Below are positions 33,240 to 45,619 of a stretch of 64,000 nucleotides of DNA, one piece after another. The position numbers and the translations under genes are program-made. The stretch comes from Pomphorhynchus laevis (Eukaryota > Acanthocephala > Palaeacanthocephala > Echinorhynchida > Pomphorhynchidae): assembly GCA_012934845.2 (NCBI GenBank), contig WNNJ02000543.1, forward strand, positions 62,001-126,000, given 5' to 3'. Each line of letters begins with the position of its first letter. Positions within the stretch are counted from its first letter, which is position 1. The notes beneath the pieces are model-generated. The model made no database searches and was not told the origin of the DNA. It was given only the letters and a program-made list of their open reading frames with translations.

Positions 33240-33445
33240 GTCGACGGGTGATGCAGTCAGAGCAGCAAACGCAACTCTACGTATGTAAGCGACAAATATT
33301 AGCGAGAAACACAGGTCTGAATTTTCCAGTGTAATAACGTGGATCCGCACGAAAATTGGAATAGCTCTAGCCAGGTTAATATCACAATGTTTCCGAGCAG
33401 CGAGGTCAAAATTCAATGCACCAGTACATTTGCTCGTAGACATTG
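33240..33445 (+). pseudogene. RLE-type LINE C-terminal scrap
   Basis: The plus strand reads SSVITWIRTKIGIALARLIS, QCFRAARSKFNAPVH, matching CIGWLRQKIGFALAKSVSMC (13.1 kb, minus). Only the last helix-rich segment remains; an antisense open frame over the same bases is a shadow. Confidence 0.55.
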
Positions 33446-33828
33446 AAATTCAAATTGCAAAATGATTATTATTTTCTTTTTTATTGTAAATCAAATTAAC
33501 ATTATTAATATTGGACCCACTCTAGGGGAAACAATGTTGTATTAAATAATAATATTCCACATTAAAAAATTATAAATTAAATTCTCTGTACACTTTTTAT
33601 TAATAAAATTGATTAGAATAAAGCATATAGAATTGAGTAAACTTTATTACATAAAGTAAAATTAATCTATTACGATTATTTAACCGATCATTAGAATAAA
33701 AAATTCGAATGGATAAATTATTTTAATTCTCTTAACTCTTATAAATTATTTTTAAAATATAATTTTTAAAATACAAAATGTACTTTATCCCGTTTATATT
33801 TTAGGTAACGTTTTTATATTTCCTTTAG

Positions 33829-35581
33829 AATCAATAGTACTCGTTCCGTATCCACTGAATAATTATGTTATTATAATGCGAAATCACAGAGTTGACAATG
33901 CAATCTATTCAGAAGAATTGAACGGATGTCAGCTCGCTGTACTTAGCTCTAGAAATTGTACGAGGTTTGATAATATAATATGAAAATATACTGTTATTAT
34001 TACAATTTAGCAAGTTCTCAAAATATTGATTCGTTAATTGAACCGCATGTAAATTTACTGTGTAGTGTTGATAACAAAGACGTACGTCAACTTTATTAAA
34101 TATAGAATACAAAAATGTTTTGAAATAATTTTAGATTATGTGTGCCGTTTGTCTATACAACAAAATACATGAAGACAGAAAATGCACTATTATATACCTA
34201 TTTTTGGAACAACTATTTAACGATCTAACACATTTTTCAGGTAAATAAAATATCACGCTTAATTATAAAGTCATAAAAGATCACGCTTAAGGATAATAAT
34301 ATTTAGCAATAAGCTAATATGCTGATTGTTTCTGTTATATATTATTAAATATTAATATTTTAAAATCGTTGAAAATTAAAATACGTATCTATTCAATTCT
34401 ATACCCACAGACACTTTACATTGGCATTTAAAAATAGCCTTAAGAAATTGTAAAAATTAAAAAGTGTGACTAAATTTAAAATTATTGATTGAACAATAGA
34501 GAGTGAAATAAATTTGTTCTTAGAAATTACATCCTTCAAAAAATCGGTAACCGATTGATCGGTTAGGCACGCGAGCATATAAGCGGCATTGCCTCGCTGA
34601 ACCACTACGCTTAATTGCTGCCTGAGGAAAGCCGTTGATCGGATTTCACCCGTGGTCCAGGACATCATCTTTCCGATAGTAGTCGAATTTTCGATAGCTG
34701 TCTAATATCAGAACAAAAAATTATCATTATTCTGCGAGCATTTAGCTTTGTGAAATTTGACTAATTTCTAAAAACAAATTTATTTCACAATCGATTTCAT
34801 CAGAATTTAAATAGCATAAAATTTATGAATAATATAAAAAATTTACTATGTGGTTAGTTAATTAGCTGTAGCATTTAAGGATGTTGTTTTTAGTAAAATT
34901 TAATATCAAAAATATAATTTTAATTTTACATTGAAATGCAATTTTGTAGATAAGAACATGTTTCTACTACAAATAATGAGAGTGATGTTTCTAAATAGAT
35001 ACGTAAAGGAAGTGATAGTTCATTTTAATGTTGAAAGCAATCCAGATGTATCAGGTAATAAATATTGTATTTAACTACTGGAAATTATTCTCTTCTTAGA
35101 CATAATTTCACGGCTAAACCTGGATGAGCGACTAAATCAGCAAATACTGTATTCACTTAAACTTGCTTTTCCAAGAGAACTTCATATTTCTGAAATATGC
35201 AAGTATTGCTTCTTATTAATTAAAATTGACAATAAAATTTCCATTTTACTTCAGAACTATTTCTAGTGTATCTACTGATACATTTGTGCAATGGCATCTG
35301 CAAAGACTGCTAAGAAATAATATAATTCGCTGTACTTTCAAAAGCGATCACTACGTAATATCCATTATACCTGCTGATAGTTTCGCTTCTACCGGTATTG
35401 GAAAATGTCCAACAGACTTAAACAGAAATCATTCAAAATATATTAATCTTGTATTTAGAAGTTATTCCGGAAGAAATTGCAGCATTACCCAATATTGCCA
35501 TAGTTACCACTCGCCTAGTGGCCAAGAATCATCTAGACGAAATGCTATCAGAGAAAATATATTTTTACAAACACCACAAAG
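33829..35581 (+). CDS. Host gene fragment, six phase-compatible exons, function unknown
   Basis: Predicted exons: 33829-33957, 34011-34081, 34135-34240, 34950-35054, 35100-35202 and 35255-35581, each with AG before and GT after. Reading phase agrees at all five junctions, with introns of 53, 53, 709, 45 and 52 bp. The product is about 280 residues, open at both ends. It begins SIVLVPYPLNNYVIIMRNHR, then has CAVCLYNKIHEDRKC, KNMFLLQIMRVMFLNRYV, LAFPRELHISEICK, TFVQWHLQRLLRNNIIRCTF and HYVISIIPADSFASTG. The HISEICK...VQWHLQRLLRNNIIRC...HYVIS part has the helix-helix-strand look of a winged helix; that is inference. No membrane segment or catalytic motif was seen. I do not recognise the family. 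The long intron contains a LINE scrap; the exons themselves are clean. Confidence 0.6.
34545..34675 (-). pseudogene. RLE-type LINE tail scrap (intronic)
   Basis: MSWTTGEIRSTAFLRQQLSV, then VVQRGNAAYMLACLTDQS, on the minus strand: the C-terminal tail of lineage-2 elements. It lies inside the 709-bp intron of the six-exon gene. Confidence 0.6.
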
Positions 35582-35799
35582 GTACTTTGTAAATAATACT
35601 ATTAAATAAAAAGATTAAATAAAAACATGTTAATCTGATAAAAACTAAACCGCCGCATTCAAGATATTATCCTGGCTTAATCGTAAACTTTCAAATTAAA
35701 ATTACTACTAACAATAAATAAAATGTGTGAAAAACTGAGTTTTAAACATCCTTAAATAACTTTAATTCAATTAAACAGAATGAAATTTTATGTAAAAAT

Positions 35800-38040
35800 T
35801 AGATCAGATAACTGAGTTTACGTATTTTATACTCTCTGCGTTCTTCGGTACTTGTCTACAGCTTCCACTGATTTATCTGACAAAGTTGACTTATAAGCCA
35901 GCTTCTTCTGTTGGATAAAATCTAAATGATACTGTCCACCAAGCAGTTCGAGGATTTTTTCTGGCAACCGAGAGAAGTCGTCCCAAATATAGCCATTTTA
36001 AAATAAACGCCATTTTTATGAATTGACTAATAAACAACAGACGTTGTATCAGAAAAAGAATTAGAGGTCATCAGGAGGAACTGCTATGCTATCAGGTTTC
36101 GGCCCCTAACTCCTCTACCCAACATAGCAGCGGGGCCAAATACATGCTAATGATGTATTTCCTCTGAAATAACTATCTAGTATCTTATTCTAATGCAAAG
36201 TATATTATTTATTATCCATACATAAAAATTTGCCACTTAAGAGTTTAAATTTATTCTTTATATTATTGTGTTGATTTATATATTTTACTATTTTCTGCTT
36301 GATGTTATTTTTATAGTAACATAGTTTAAAATATGTATCTATTAAATTATTTAAATGATTTTGAAGAAAGCCAATATCATTACATATTGTTGCAATTCTT
36401 AAAATTTCATTATTTAATGTATTATATTTTATATTATATGGTATGCATGAATGCTCATGCAAAAATATGTTTCTTGTAAATTTAAATATGTCATCTTTAC
36501 GATATAAATTAATAGTAGTTTTAGTTAATGTTAATTTAATGTTCATATCTAGATATACACCTTCTTTATCATTAATATTGGTTTTGTTAAGAATAAGGCT
36601 TTCTGGATAAATGTGCTTACTAATTGAATAAAAATTATTAGAATTAAATACACATATATCATCAATGTATCGAAACATATATTTCACAAAATTTATATTG
36701 TTTAGATTTAGTTTTTACACAGTTATGAACATATTTATTCTATAAAACTTAAAAAGAAGTCAGCTGTAATTGGGCTATTATTACCTGTAATTGGGCTACT
36801 ATTACCTGTAATTAGGCTACTATAAAAACACTTTTTACTTGTCTAAATATAGATGTCCCTACTTTTAAATAATTTTGATTTATCAAAATATTTAAGAATT
36901 CTATTAATTCAATTTTATCCATATATTTATATTTACTTGATGGTTTAATTTTTGTTAGATAGGCGTTACAATTTTTATAACATATATATGTGTCTTTTTC
37001 CGAATATAAGGTTAATTAATTTTACTAACGCTTCTATAATATCTACTAAATCTAGATTTGTATTAAGCGTAGTAAAATCGTATGTATTTATATTTTGAAA
37101 ATTTATTCCTTTTATCTGTTCTAAAAATTCTTTTGTAGAATTAATACTGAAATAGTGTTTTATACCAGTATTAATTTCGATTACCTTGCAATATTTTTTA
37201 AAATGTGCTTTAATTACTTTAAGTATTTTATTCATATAAACAGAAAGTGGTTTTAATGTACATTTAAACGCACTACATATGAACCTAGGTTTTATTGGAT
37301 TTTTATGTAATTTTGGATTCCAATATAATATAGGTATAGTTTTATTATCTGATTAAACCTTTATATCCCTTTTTATCAATTAAAGAACAGTCACTTGTAA
37401 TAAATGTTTCTAAACTCAACTTACTACGTTCATATGCTCGATTTACATTTAAATCATTAGAATTAACCTCTTTCATTAGTATATCATAATAAAGCTTTTT
37501 GCATATGAAGACAAAGTTATTACTAGCTTTATCAATAGTTGTTATTATATAGTTATGCTTTAATTTAGTAATTTCTCTATGCATATCTTTATTAATTTTA
37601 TCTTTCCTTTTATAATTGTTTGTTATTTTCATTTTATTTTTAATTTTATCAAATATATAATCTTTCCAAGTGTTTATCTTAGATATATTCTAGCTTTCAA
37701 TATTAATCAGCTTACTAAAGTAATCATTTAAGTTATTATATAACGAATTGTAAATTTTATTTTTGTCGTTGTTATTATTTAATCTATATGTATACCCTTT
37801 TGATAGCAGCTTTCTTAATTCACAATTTTCAATTAATTCTAGATTATGGGTACATATATCTTCATTTATTTTATCAAAACTAAGACTTTTACAATTGCAT
37901 TCTGTTTCCATTATGTTTCTAATATTATCGTTACATATTGATTTTAATTCTTTATTATAATTACAAATTTTTCGTCCTAATGGTGGTAGGAGTTTATACC
38001 TTATTTTTGGAATTAATTTACTTCAATCTGACCCTATTAT
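35800..38040 (-). mobile_element. Naiad PLE copy, longest contiguous RT region
   Basis: A terminus at 35812-35832 and an unrelated piece (35840-35995) precede the tail (35999-36230). The RT follows in three frames: C-terminal part (36687-36205, YIDDICVFN), middle (37235-36975, MNKILKVIKAHFKKYCKVIE), and N-terminal part (37632-37345 and 37911-37690, KASNNFVFICKK, KICNYNKELKSICNDNIRN). It reaches the linker at about 38030 (KIRYKLLPPLG). The motif-B region near 36720-36840 is scrambled by short repeats of a GTAATTGGGCTACTATTACC unit. The copy is broken and lacks the endonuclease. Confidence 0.8.
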
Positions 38041-38079
38041 AATTAAGATTTTTTACAATTTATATTTATATAACGATAA

Positions 38080-38620
38080 ATATATTATCAAAATTTAAAA
38101 TAAAATCAATTTTTTATGAACATTTTTTGACTCATAAATAATATACGATGCATTCGTTCAAAATAGTTCAAATAGTTCAAATTAAATACATTTTTATACG
38201 ATGTATTAATAAATTATAATAAAATACAATTTTAAATGTATTGTATTATATTTAATTTCATTGTATTATAATACAATGTAATATAATGCACATATTACAT
38301 ATTATAAATACATATGATATACGATGTATATTATAAAAAAATTAAAAAAGTCATCAAACTTGCTTAAAAATAATAAGAAAAATAACAATGTCGTATTAAT
38401 AATGCATATCAGATCAGCAGATAACTGAGTATACACATTTTATAAGAAATTTACGTATATAAGAAATAAATGACATCGTATGAACTCCTATGTTATAAGG
38501 TTTTACCCTTATTACTTTAATAATATTAAAGTAATAGGGGCAATTTGCCCCTTTAACTAATTATTAATAATATTCAATTATTAATAATTAGTTAAATGTA
38601 ATTGAATATTATTAATAAAT
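38080..38620. repeat. Decayed Naiad terminus and nested palindromes
   Basis: A degenerate tail end (TCAGCAGATAACTGAGTATAC at about 38412) is followed by three consecutive hairpins at 38506-38620: CCCTTATTACTTTAATA with its complement, GGGGCAATTTGCCCC, and AACTAATTATTAATAAT with its complement. No coding content. Confidence 0.6.
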
Positions 38621-39690
38621 ATTTTTTAAAAGACCGAAAAAAAAAATAAAAAATGTTACATTTTAATAAATGAAATATACAAGTGAAAATAGAAACATAA
38701 ATTAATAAATGTTGTAATCCACGATAAACCCGTTTTAACTTTAGAATTTTGAATTATAATTATCATTTTATTAATACTTAAAATTTAAAATCAAATTATA
38801 TAGATATTTTAATTTAAAATCGATTTTATAATTTTTAGTTTTGTATTGACACCATGATCTGAAGTTATTTGTTTTCCGAAAACATTTACATACACTAATA
38901 TTTAAGATATCAATTACACAAATTAGTTGCTTCTGCTTTTCCACTGTATTTCAGCACCGTGAAAATATTACACTTTGCCAAACCACCTTATCAAATTACA
39001 TTTACCAAATTTTAGGTTCAAATGTATACTTGAACAAATACTTATAAATATTTTACTTGAACAAATACTTATAAATATTTATCAATACTTATATTTATTT
39101 TATAAATATACAAATACTTATAAATATCTCTCTTTACATATTTATTAAATATTTTGAAAACAAATGCTATAATTACATGATTTTCAAATAGAATAAACTA
39201 ATTCGTTCAAATTTGTTTTTGAACAAATAATTTGAATTATTTCTCCGCAATTTGTTTAATAATTTATTGGTTACTGTTTGATAATTTACAAAGTTTTTAT
39301 AGTTTGCTGAATGATTTCTTGAGATAGTCCTGCTCAAAAATTTCAAATGAATTTAAATCATTAACGCTCATAACTTAATCACCAATTATACATATTGCCA
39401 TAATTTTTGTATTGATAATATTCGATTTAATGAAATTTTACTAATATGAGTACAAACTACAGTATAAGCATTGATTGAAACTTAATTATTTAGTGATAAT
39501 TTATGACATAAAATTTCATTATATTGGAATTTGAACCAAGATTAATTTGGTCGAATGCGAAACATACCCTCAGAATGTTCATAACCATCGTTTTCATATC
39601 TTAATTACAAAAAAGAACAATAAAAAATATTAAAAATTACACTAAAAAGTGGTTGATATGCTTTGCTATGTAACATTCATGTAGGGATAC
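38621..39690. other. AT-rich stretch upstream of exon at 39.7 kb, no gene recognised
   Basis: No exon with both splice borders was found. Short tandem ACTTATAAATATTT-like words occur at 39030-39130. Confidence 0.4.
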
Positions 39691-39701
39691 TGGAATTTCA
39701 G

Positions 39702-42700
39702 GTTTTATGTAAATTGATGATTATGAATTATAAGTATTTGAAAAAAAATTATGAGTCATTGTTGTTTAATGAAGGTGAAGCCTATGCATACACGATTGGA
39801 AAAATGCAATGCGGATTATGGATTTTAACATCAAAGCTGTCTGCATTTATAGATGATGAAGATACAATTGTAAATCTGCAATCACCAAGTTGTGCTTCAA
39901 TTACAAGTTTATTAAGTATGCAATTTAATTTGATAATTAATTGTTAAATTTATACAATTAAATTAATTAAATTAATTCAATTAATTTAAATAATATTGTT
40001 AAATATTAAAAAATATTATCATCATGTAATTTCCATTTATAATGACGATATTGTTGAGGCTTTTAAGATTTTTAAAATTAAACACAATTTTATATCTAAT
40101 ATTTAATGTATTATCAGAAGGAACCCTTATGCTATCAGATTTCGGCTATATTCTTCGATCCATCATAGAAGCGGGGCTAAATACATGTTAACGACTTATT
40201 TCCTCTAATGGAATTGGATAATCCAGTATATTATTCTAATACAAAGTATTTTATTTTTTATCCAACCATAAAAATTTTCCGCTAATGATTTTAAATTTAC
40301 TTTTAATAATATTGTGTTGATTTATATATTTTATTATTTTCTCCTATATAGTAACCGAGTTTAAAATATGCATCTATTAAAGAATTATTTAAATGATTTT
40401 GAAGCCCCTTCCTAATCAACGCTGATTTAAGTCGAAATCAGAAATGATTTCAATTAAATTTGCAAAATGTAAAACGAAAGTCTTTAATTAAATCTAAATG
40501 CCAAAATAAGCAGATTTGTCAAGTGATCGTCAGCCAACATTAAAACCAAAAAGGTGAAACGTAGATATTGGATCAGTAGCTGATGAAGTCCACTAATACT
40601 GAAATGTAGCTTACTACTGTTGGTATAGATAAGATTAAAGTAGTGTGCAGAATAAAAATAGTAATCAAAAAATTTAAAGTGTATCAATGGCTGCACAGGT
40701 ATATCAACTTAAAATTAGGAAACAAACTATGAATGACTTTATAGTTTATAGTTTTATAATTTATTATAATATTTTATGATAAAATACTTTTGATAATATA
40801 TTATATACTAAAATATATTTATAGTTTGATAATAGTAATTAATTTCAAAAATATGTAGGTTTTCAAATTGAAGTTATTATTAGTTATTATTATTAACATT
40901 ACTATATTAATAGTAATTAATATAAAATTTGAAAGGTTTTCAAATTGAAGGTAACGCATTCCTATACTAACGCTGATTTAATGACTGTCCAATTAAATTA
41001 ATTTAAAATTAGGATGCAAACTATATACGACTAGTTTGATAATAGTAATTGATCTCAAAAATAGGTAGGTTATCAAATTGAAGGTAGAACATCTACCTAC
41101 CAACGCCGATTTAATTTGAAATCAGGAATGATTTTAATTACATTTGAAAAATGTTAGACGAAAGTCTCATTAAATCTAATGGTCAATAAAGCAGACGAGT
41201 CGAATGATTTTACTTCTATCGATCTAATAAAAATAGAATACCTATAATATATAAATCAACAAAATATTATTAAAATAAATTTAAACTCTTAAGTGGAAAT
41301 TTTTTATGAATCAAATCAGCTAACTTAGTCTACGTATTTAATATAATTATAAAATAGTAAATAATATACCTTAAAATATAATACATTAAATAATGAAATT
41401 TTAAGAATTGCAACAATATGTAATGATATTGGCTTTCTTCAAAATCATTTAAATAATTTTAATAGATACATATTTTAAACTAGGTTACTATAAAAATAAC
41501 ATCAAGCAGAAAATAGTAAAATATATAAATCAACACAATAATATAAAGAATAAATTTAAACTCTTAAGTGGCAAATTTTTATGGATGGATATTATATAAT
41601 ATACTCTGTATTAGAATAAGGTACTAGATAGTTATTTCAGAGGAAATACATCATTAGCATGTATTTGGCCCCGCTGCTGTGTTGGGTAGAGGAGTTAGGG
41701 GCCGAAACCTGATAACATAGCAGTTCCTCCTGATGACCTCTAATCCTTATTCTCATACAACGTCTGTTATTTATTTGTCAATTCATAAAAATGACGTTTA
41801 TTTTAAATTTCAATTTTTTTATTTTAACTTGATTAAAATTATAGAAAATCTAAAAACAATTATTAATTTTATTATTTAATTATAAAATTTTGATTTAGCG
41901 TTATTATGTTTTGTTTATTTTATAGTTATATTAAATACGAAGACTTAATTAGCTGATTTAAGCTAATTAAGCTTAAATCAGCTTAATTTTGACTAGCATT
42001 ATTATGTTTTGTTTATTTTATAATATAAAATATTTCATAATATAAATACGTACGATTTTAACTTGATTTAAATTATAGAAAATCTAAAAACAATTATTAA
42101 TTTTATTATTTAATTATTAAATTTTGATTTAGCATTATTATGTTTTGTTTATTTTATAAATCATTAGCGGAAAATTTTTATAAATGGATAATAAATAATA
42201 TACTTTGTATTAGAATCAGATACTATACGATCAAATGTCATTATAGGAAATACGTCCTTATCACGTATTTGGCGCCGCTGCTATGTTAAGGGCCGAAACC
42301 TGATATAATAGCAGTTCCTCCCGATGACCTCTAATTATTATTCAATACAACGTTTGTTATTTATTCGTCCATTCATAAAAATAACGATTTAAATTATAGA
42401 AAATCTTTATTAATTTTATTATTTAATTATTAAATTTTGATTTAGCATTATTATGTTTTGTTTATTTTATAATTATATAACAATACGTAGACTCAGTTAG
42501 CTGATTTAATTTGTATTAGAATAATGTACTTGCTAATCAAATTTCATAAGAGGAAATAATCAGTGATGTTATTTTGATGAATAAGGATCGAAACCTGATA
42601 AGATAGCAGTTCCTCTTGATGACCTCTAATCTTTATTCTAATACATCGTTTTATATTTCAATTCATAAAAATTTACTTTTATTTTAAAAATTTTAAATTT

Positions 42701-44396
42701 TAGCTTTAAATAAATTATATAAAAATTTATTTTTGTATCTAAATGCCATTCCAAGAAAAAGCAAATTAATGTAACAAATTATTAATTATTCAATTATTTT
42801 TTATTTAATTGTTTATTTTTTAATTATTAAAATTTTATTATTCTTAATTTATTTATAGTTTAAAATATAAATTACATTAAATCTTGTATAATAGTAGAAA
42901 CATTTTGCAAAAAAAATAAATATGAATTAAATAATAAGGTTGTTGCCTAGGGAGGGATCTCCAGTCGACTCCTAAAAGTATGTCGCATTCCCATTGATTT
43001 GATCTAACATTCTGATAATTGCAAAATTACATTTAGTAATTAGTCCTATAGAAAGACAATCTTCTACATTTTTATGTACTTATTTCACAATTAATTTATT
43101 ATAATTAGGTTGTTTATATCAACGATTTGAAATTCAGAAGTGTCATAAAAACATTGGAAGTTCACGAAAGTCTAAACTAGAGCAAATATCTTATATTTCA
43201 CTTCTGTGAAATATACAGAAGTCGAGATTCTATATATAGATCCTTTAAAGTTTCTTTATAATTATTAATAATTATTATTTATAATAAAGACAGTATAAAT
43301 AATGTAGCAATATACTTTGTTGATACAATACATTTCGACCCTTGGAGGTTCTTTATTTTCTCGTCAATAGCCAAAAATATTCTGTATTAGAATCTTTTAA
43401 AGAAGATTTGAATATTTTTTATTAAAACGCTTTTATATATTATAAGTCGTTTTGTGATGTTGAAGATCAAATCACTCATGTAATTGTTATTGTTATTAAG
43501 GTCTTTGTAATACAAAGCCAAACAAATGCATTATTTGTCTTTGAAACATTAAATTAAATTCCTGGTATTTAACTTTAGGCACATTTCATAAAATTGAACA
43601 CGTCATTCAAATTGGAATTGGTAAACCTGTAGATTTTAAAGGGTGTAAAGCACTTCTAGGTGATGTGGTGGTCAGTGTTCCGGTCAATCCATCGGGGTAT
43701 ATTTTCGCTAAAGGATTTACCGAACTAGCCTCAACATGGCCCGCCCCAAGACAAAATATTCTATATAAATTATCTGAGTTTATCAGCAAAGATCAGAACT
43801 TACCAGTTTCAATAGATATTAACAGACCAAAATATGAATTCCTGCCTAATGTTCCAAGGGATATATTGGCGTATCAACCATTTAAAAGAGCAATTCGTAT
43901 ATTTGCTGATGGCCCAATCGGATCAATTTCTCGTCAATTAGCTCAAAGTCTTAGATTCTCTTGCATTGACAGTAATCAAGATGAACTTACCGACAAAATT
44001 CTCAATTCTCTAATGCAAGTTGATTGGCAAAGCTACCTATTGGTTCGAGGAATTGGCATTAACATTGATCAATCTTTGCAATGTTCAACAGCTTCAAACG
44101 AATGGGTATCTTACAGCATGCGAAATGCTTGCAAAACATTAGAATATTTAATAAATTGTTTACGATATAATAAATCTACACTTTATGTGAGTTAAAATAT
44201 TAAACGTTTAGCATTAGCATTATTCATTTATTTGTTTTGTTTGCTGTTGAAGATGGTAAACAAGCAGCCTAAAGAAGTATGCACTAAAAGACACAGCGTA
44301 ATAGAGAATAATGCAGTTGGTGTTCATGGGGCAGAAACATGCTGGCTTTTCGCATCTGTTTCAATAATGTGCATATTTTCTTTAATTAACACTACA
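39702..44396 (+). CDS. Host gene fragment, three phase-compatible exons with a Naiad-filled intron
   Basis: Exon 39702-39915 (after TGGAATTTCAG, before GTATGC) reads VLCKLMIMNYKYLKKNYESL, then GKMQCGLWILTSKLSAFIDD. It ends with one base of a codon that the next exon (43579-44186, after TTTAACTTTAG, before GTGAGT) completes. That exon reads FHKIEHVIQIGIGKPVDFKG, NPSGYIFAKGFTELASTWP, DINRPKYEFLPNVPRDILAY, RAIRIFADGPIGSISRQL and RNACKTLEYLINCLRY. The third exon (44253-44396, before GTAAGA) is in the same phase and reads VCTKRHSVIENNAVGVHGAE, then a hydrophobic CWLFASVSIMCIFSLI. About 320 residues, open at both ends. I do not recognise the family. The 3.66-kb intron holds at least four Naiad tails. 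A further exon may lie at 45249-45418, but its phase does not fit directly. Confidence 0.55.
40110..40400 (-). repeat. Decayed Naiad tail (intronic)
   Basis: Inverse-strand tail words such as CTATCAGATTTCGGC and AGAAGCGGGGCTAAATACATG, then the last RT codons. It is much diverged; both pseudoknot stems are damaged. Confidence 0.6.
40400..41240. repeat. Diverged local repeat, about three units
   Basis: Words around AACGCTGATTTAA..GAAATCAG..AATGATTT and GGTTTTCAAATTGAAGGTA recur near 40415, 40960 and 41100, with flanking GACGAAAGTCT at 40480 and 41160. The units are imperfect and carry no open frame I can support. Confidence 0.5.
41370..42730 (+). repeat. Tandem array of Naiad 3' tails (plus)
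   Basis: At least four tails follow head-to-tail: 41370-41960 (with the last RT codons and near-consensus arms GGCCCC 41667-41672, CTGCTGTG 41674-41681, GGGGCC 41698-41703 and CATAGCAG 41715-41722), 42000-42165 (end part only), 42165-42510 (a distinct subfamily with GGCGCC and a shortened loop) and 42520-42730 (eroded). In the first copy the CTGCTGTG arm still pairs with CATAGCAG through a G-U. Tandem tails are the pseudo-LTR-like arrangement typical of PLEs. All lie in one intron. Confidence 0.75.
42950..43010 (-). pseudogene. RLE-type LINE tail scrap (intronic)
   Basis: The minus strand carries GGGAATGCGACATACTTTT and codons for ESTGDPSLG, the same tail as GNATYFLEAAGDPFLG at 8.46 kb. Confidence 0.5.
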
Positions 44397-45248
44397 GTAA
44401 GATTATTTTTATTTTATTTTAGTAAAATTAATTAATTTTTTATAATTAATTTTTTTAAATCGAAAACATTCAGTTTTCTATGATTAATCGCATTTAATCA
44501 TAGATTGATTACATTGAATGAACAATATTGATTTTCTTGAACAATTACATTGAATTTTCCAATTGAAATTAATGATCACTTCACATAGTGAGAAGTATTA
44601 AGTTACCCATTATTGCTTACAACTATGGTATTTATCGATGAAAAATTAAATGCTTAAGGAAAGTTTTATATTCTGTAAATGACATGATACTTTGTTACAG
44701 TAAAATTGGATTAAACTTCGTTTGACATATCATAAAAATACGTTTTGAAATATCGTGAATTAGACTCAATTCGAATTAATCTTCTCTAGGTTTTGTTCAT
44801 AAAATCATATATTTTATAATTTACTATATATATCAGCTATTTGAAATCATTGACATTGCTAATAAATTGAGTGTATAGCGTATTGCTATAAATCTTACGT
44901 GAAAGTAAAATTATTGAAGCAAATAATTTGAATTCGCAAATTTACAAATTCAATAAATTACAATATAATTAGTGTTCAATAAGTTATTATTAGAATTCTC
45001 AGAAATATAAGACTTCAAATAATAAGAGTGCATTAAATTAACCCTTAAATATGCATTTCACTGACGATATATCTGCATGCTGTCCAACAACGATATTTAA
45101 GTTACTTGAGGGAATTCGATCTATATTGGTCTGCTACAAACTATCTATTGTCCGCACAGATCATCCAATAAATGTATTCATAAATTGTATCAAGAGTAAT
45201 AAAACAGTTAGTATTTTAAAAATGCATCAAAAAACATCAATTTTTAGT

Positions 45249-45418
45249 GATTCGATAACTTGGCGATATTTATCAATAATTCAATTATATTATTATATTA
45301 AACAAAAGGCAATTGCTTTCCTAAGATATTGTGTGCATCTAGCTTTATACTTTATACTTAACGTTTGCAATTCCACCATACTTTATTTGATGTATTATAA
45401 AAACACACGTAACTTCAG
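45249..45418 (+). CDS. Possible coding exon
   Basis: Between TCAATTTTTAG and GTAAGT the frame is open and reads DSITWRYLSIIQLYYYIKQK, then AIAFLRYCVHLALYFILNVC, with a hydrophobic, helix-like character. It lies about 850 bp after the exon ending at 44396, but the phase does not join to it directly. It could be spurious in such AT-rich DNA. Confidence 0.25.
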
Positions 45419-45619
45419 TAAGTTTTAATTTAGTTGTTTAAAAATAGTAATTTGATAATTTAATAATTAATTTTTAATAATTTAATAATTTCATTAATTA
45501 AAAGTAATGAAAATTTAGCTTACTACTCTATAAATCAATTGATATAGCTATTTATAAAATGTTGGCAATAGAAGATATATATTAAAGTTAAATTCATCAA
45601 ATAAACTATTAACATTCAT

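Noticed and set aside
33225-33443. Minus-strand ORF starting MSTSKCTGALNFD
   Set aside because: It is antisense to a plus-strand LINE C-terminal scrap that matches other copies.
45051-45240. Upstream half of the ORF starting at 45051 as coding
   Set aside because: Two frames look equally plausible and no splice borders decide between them.
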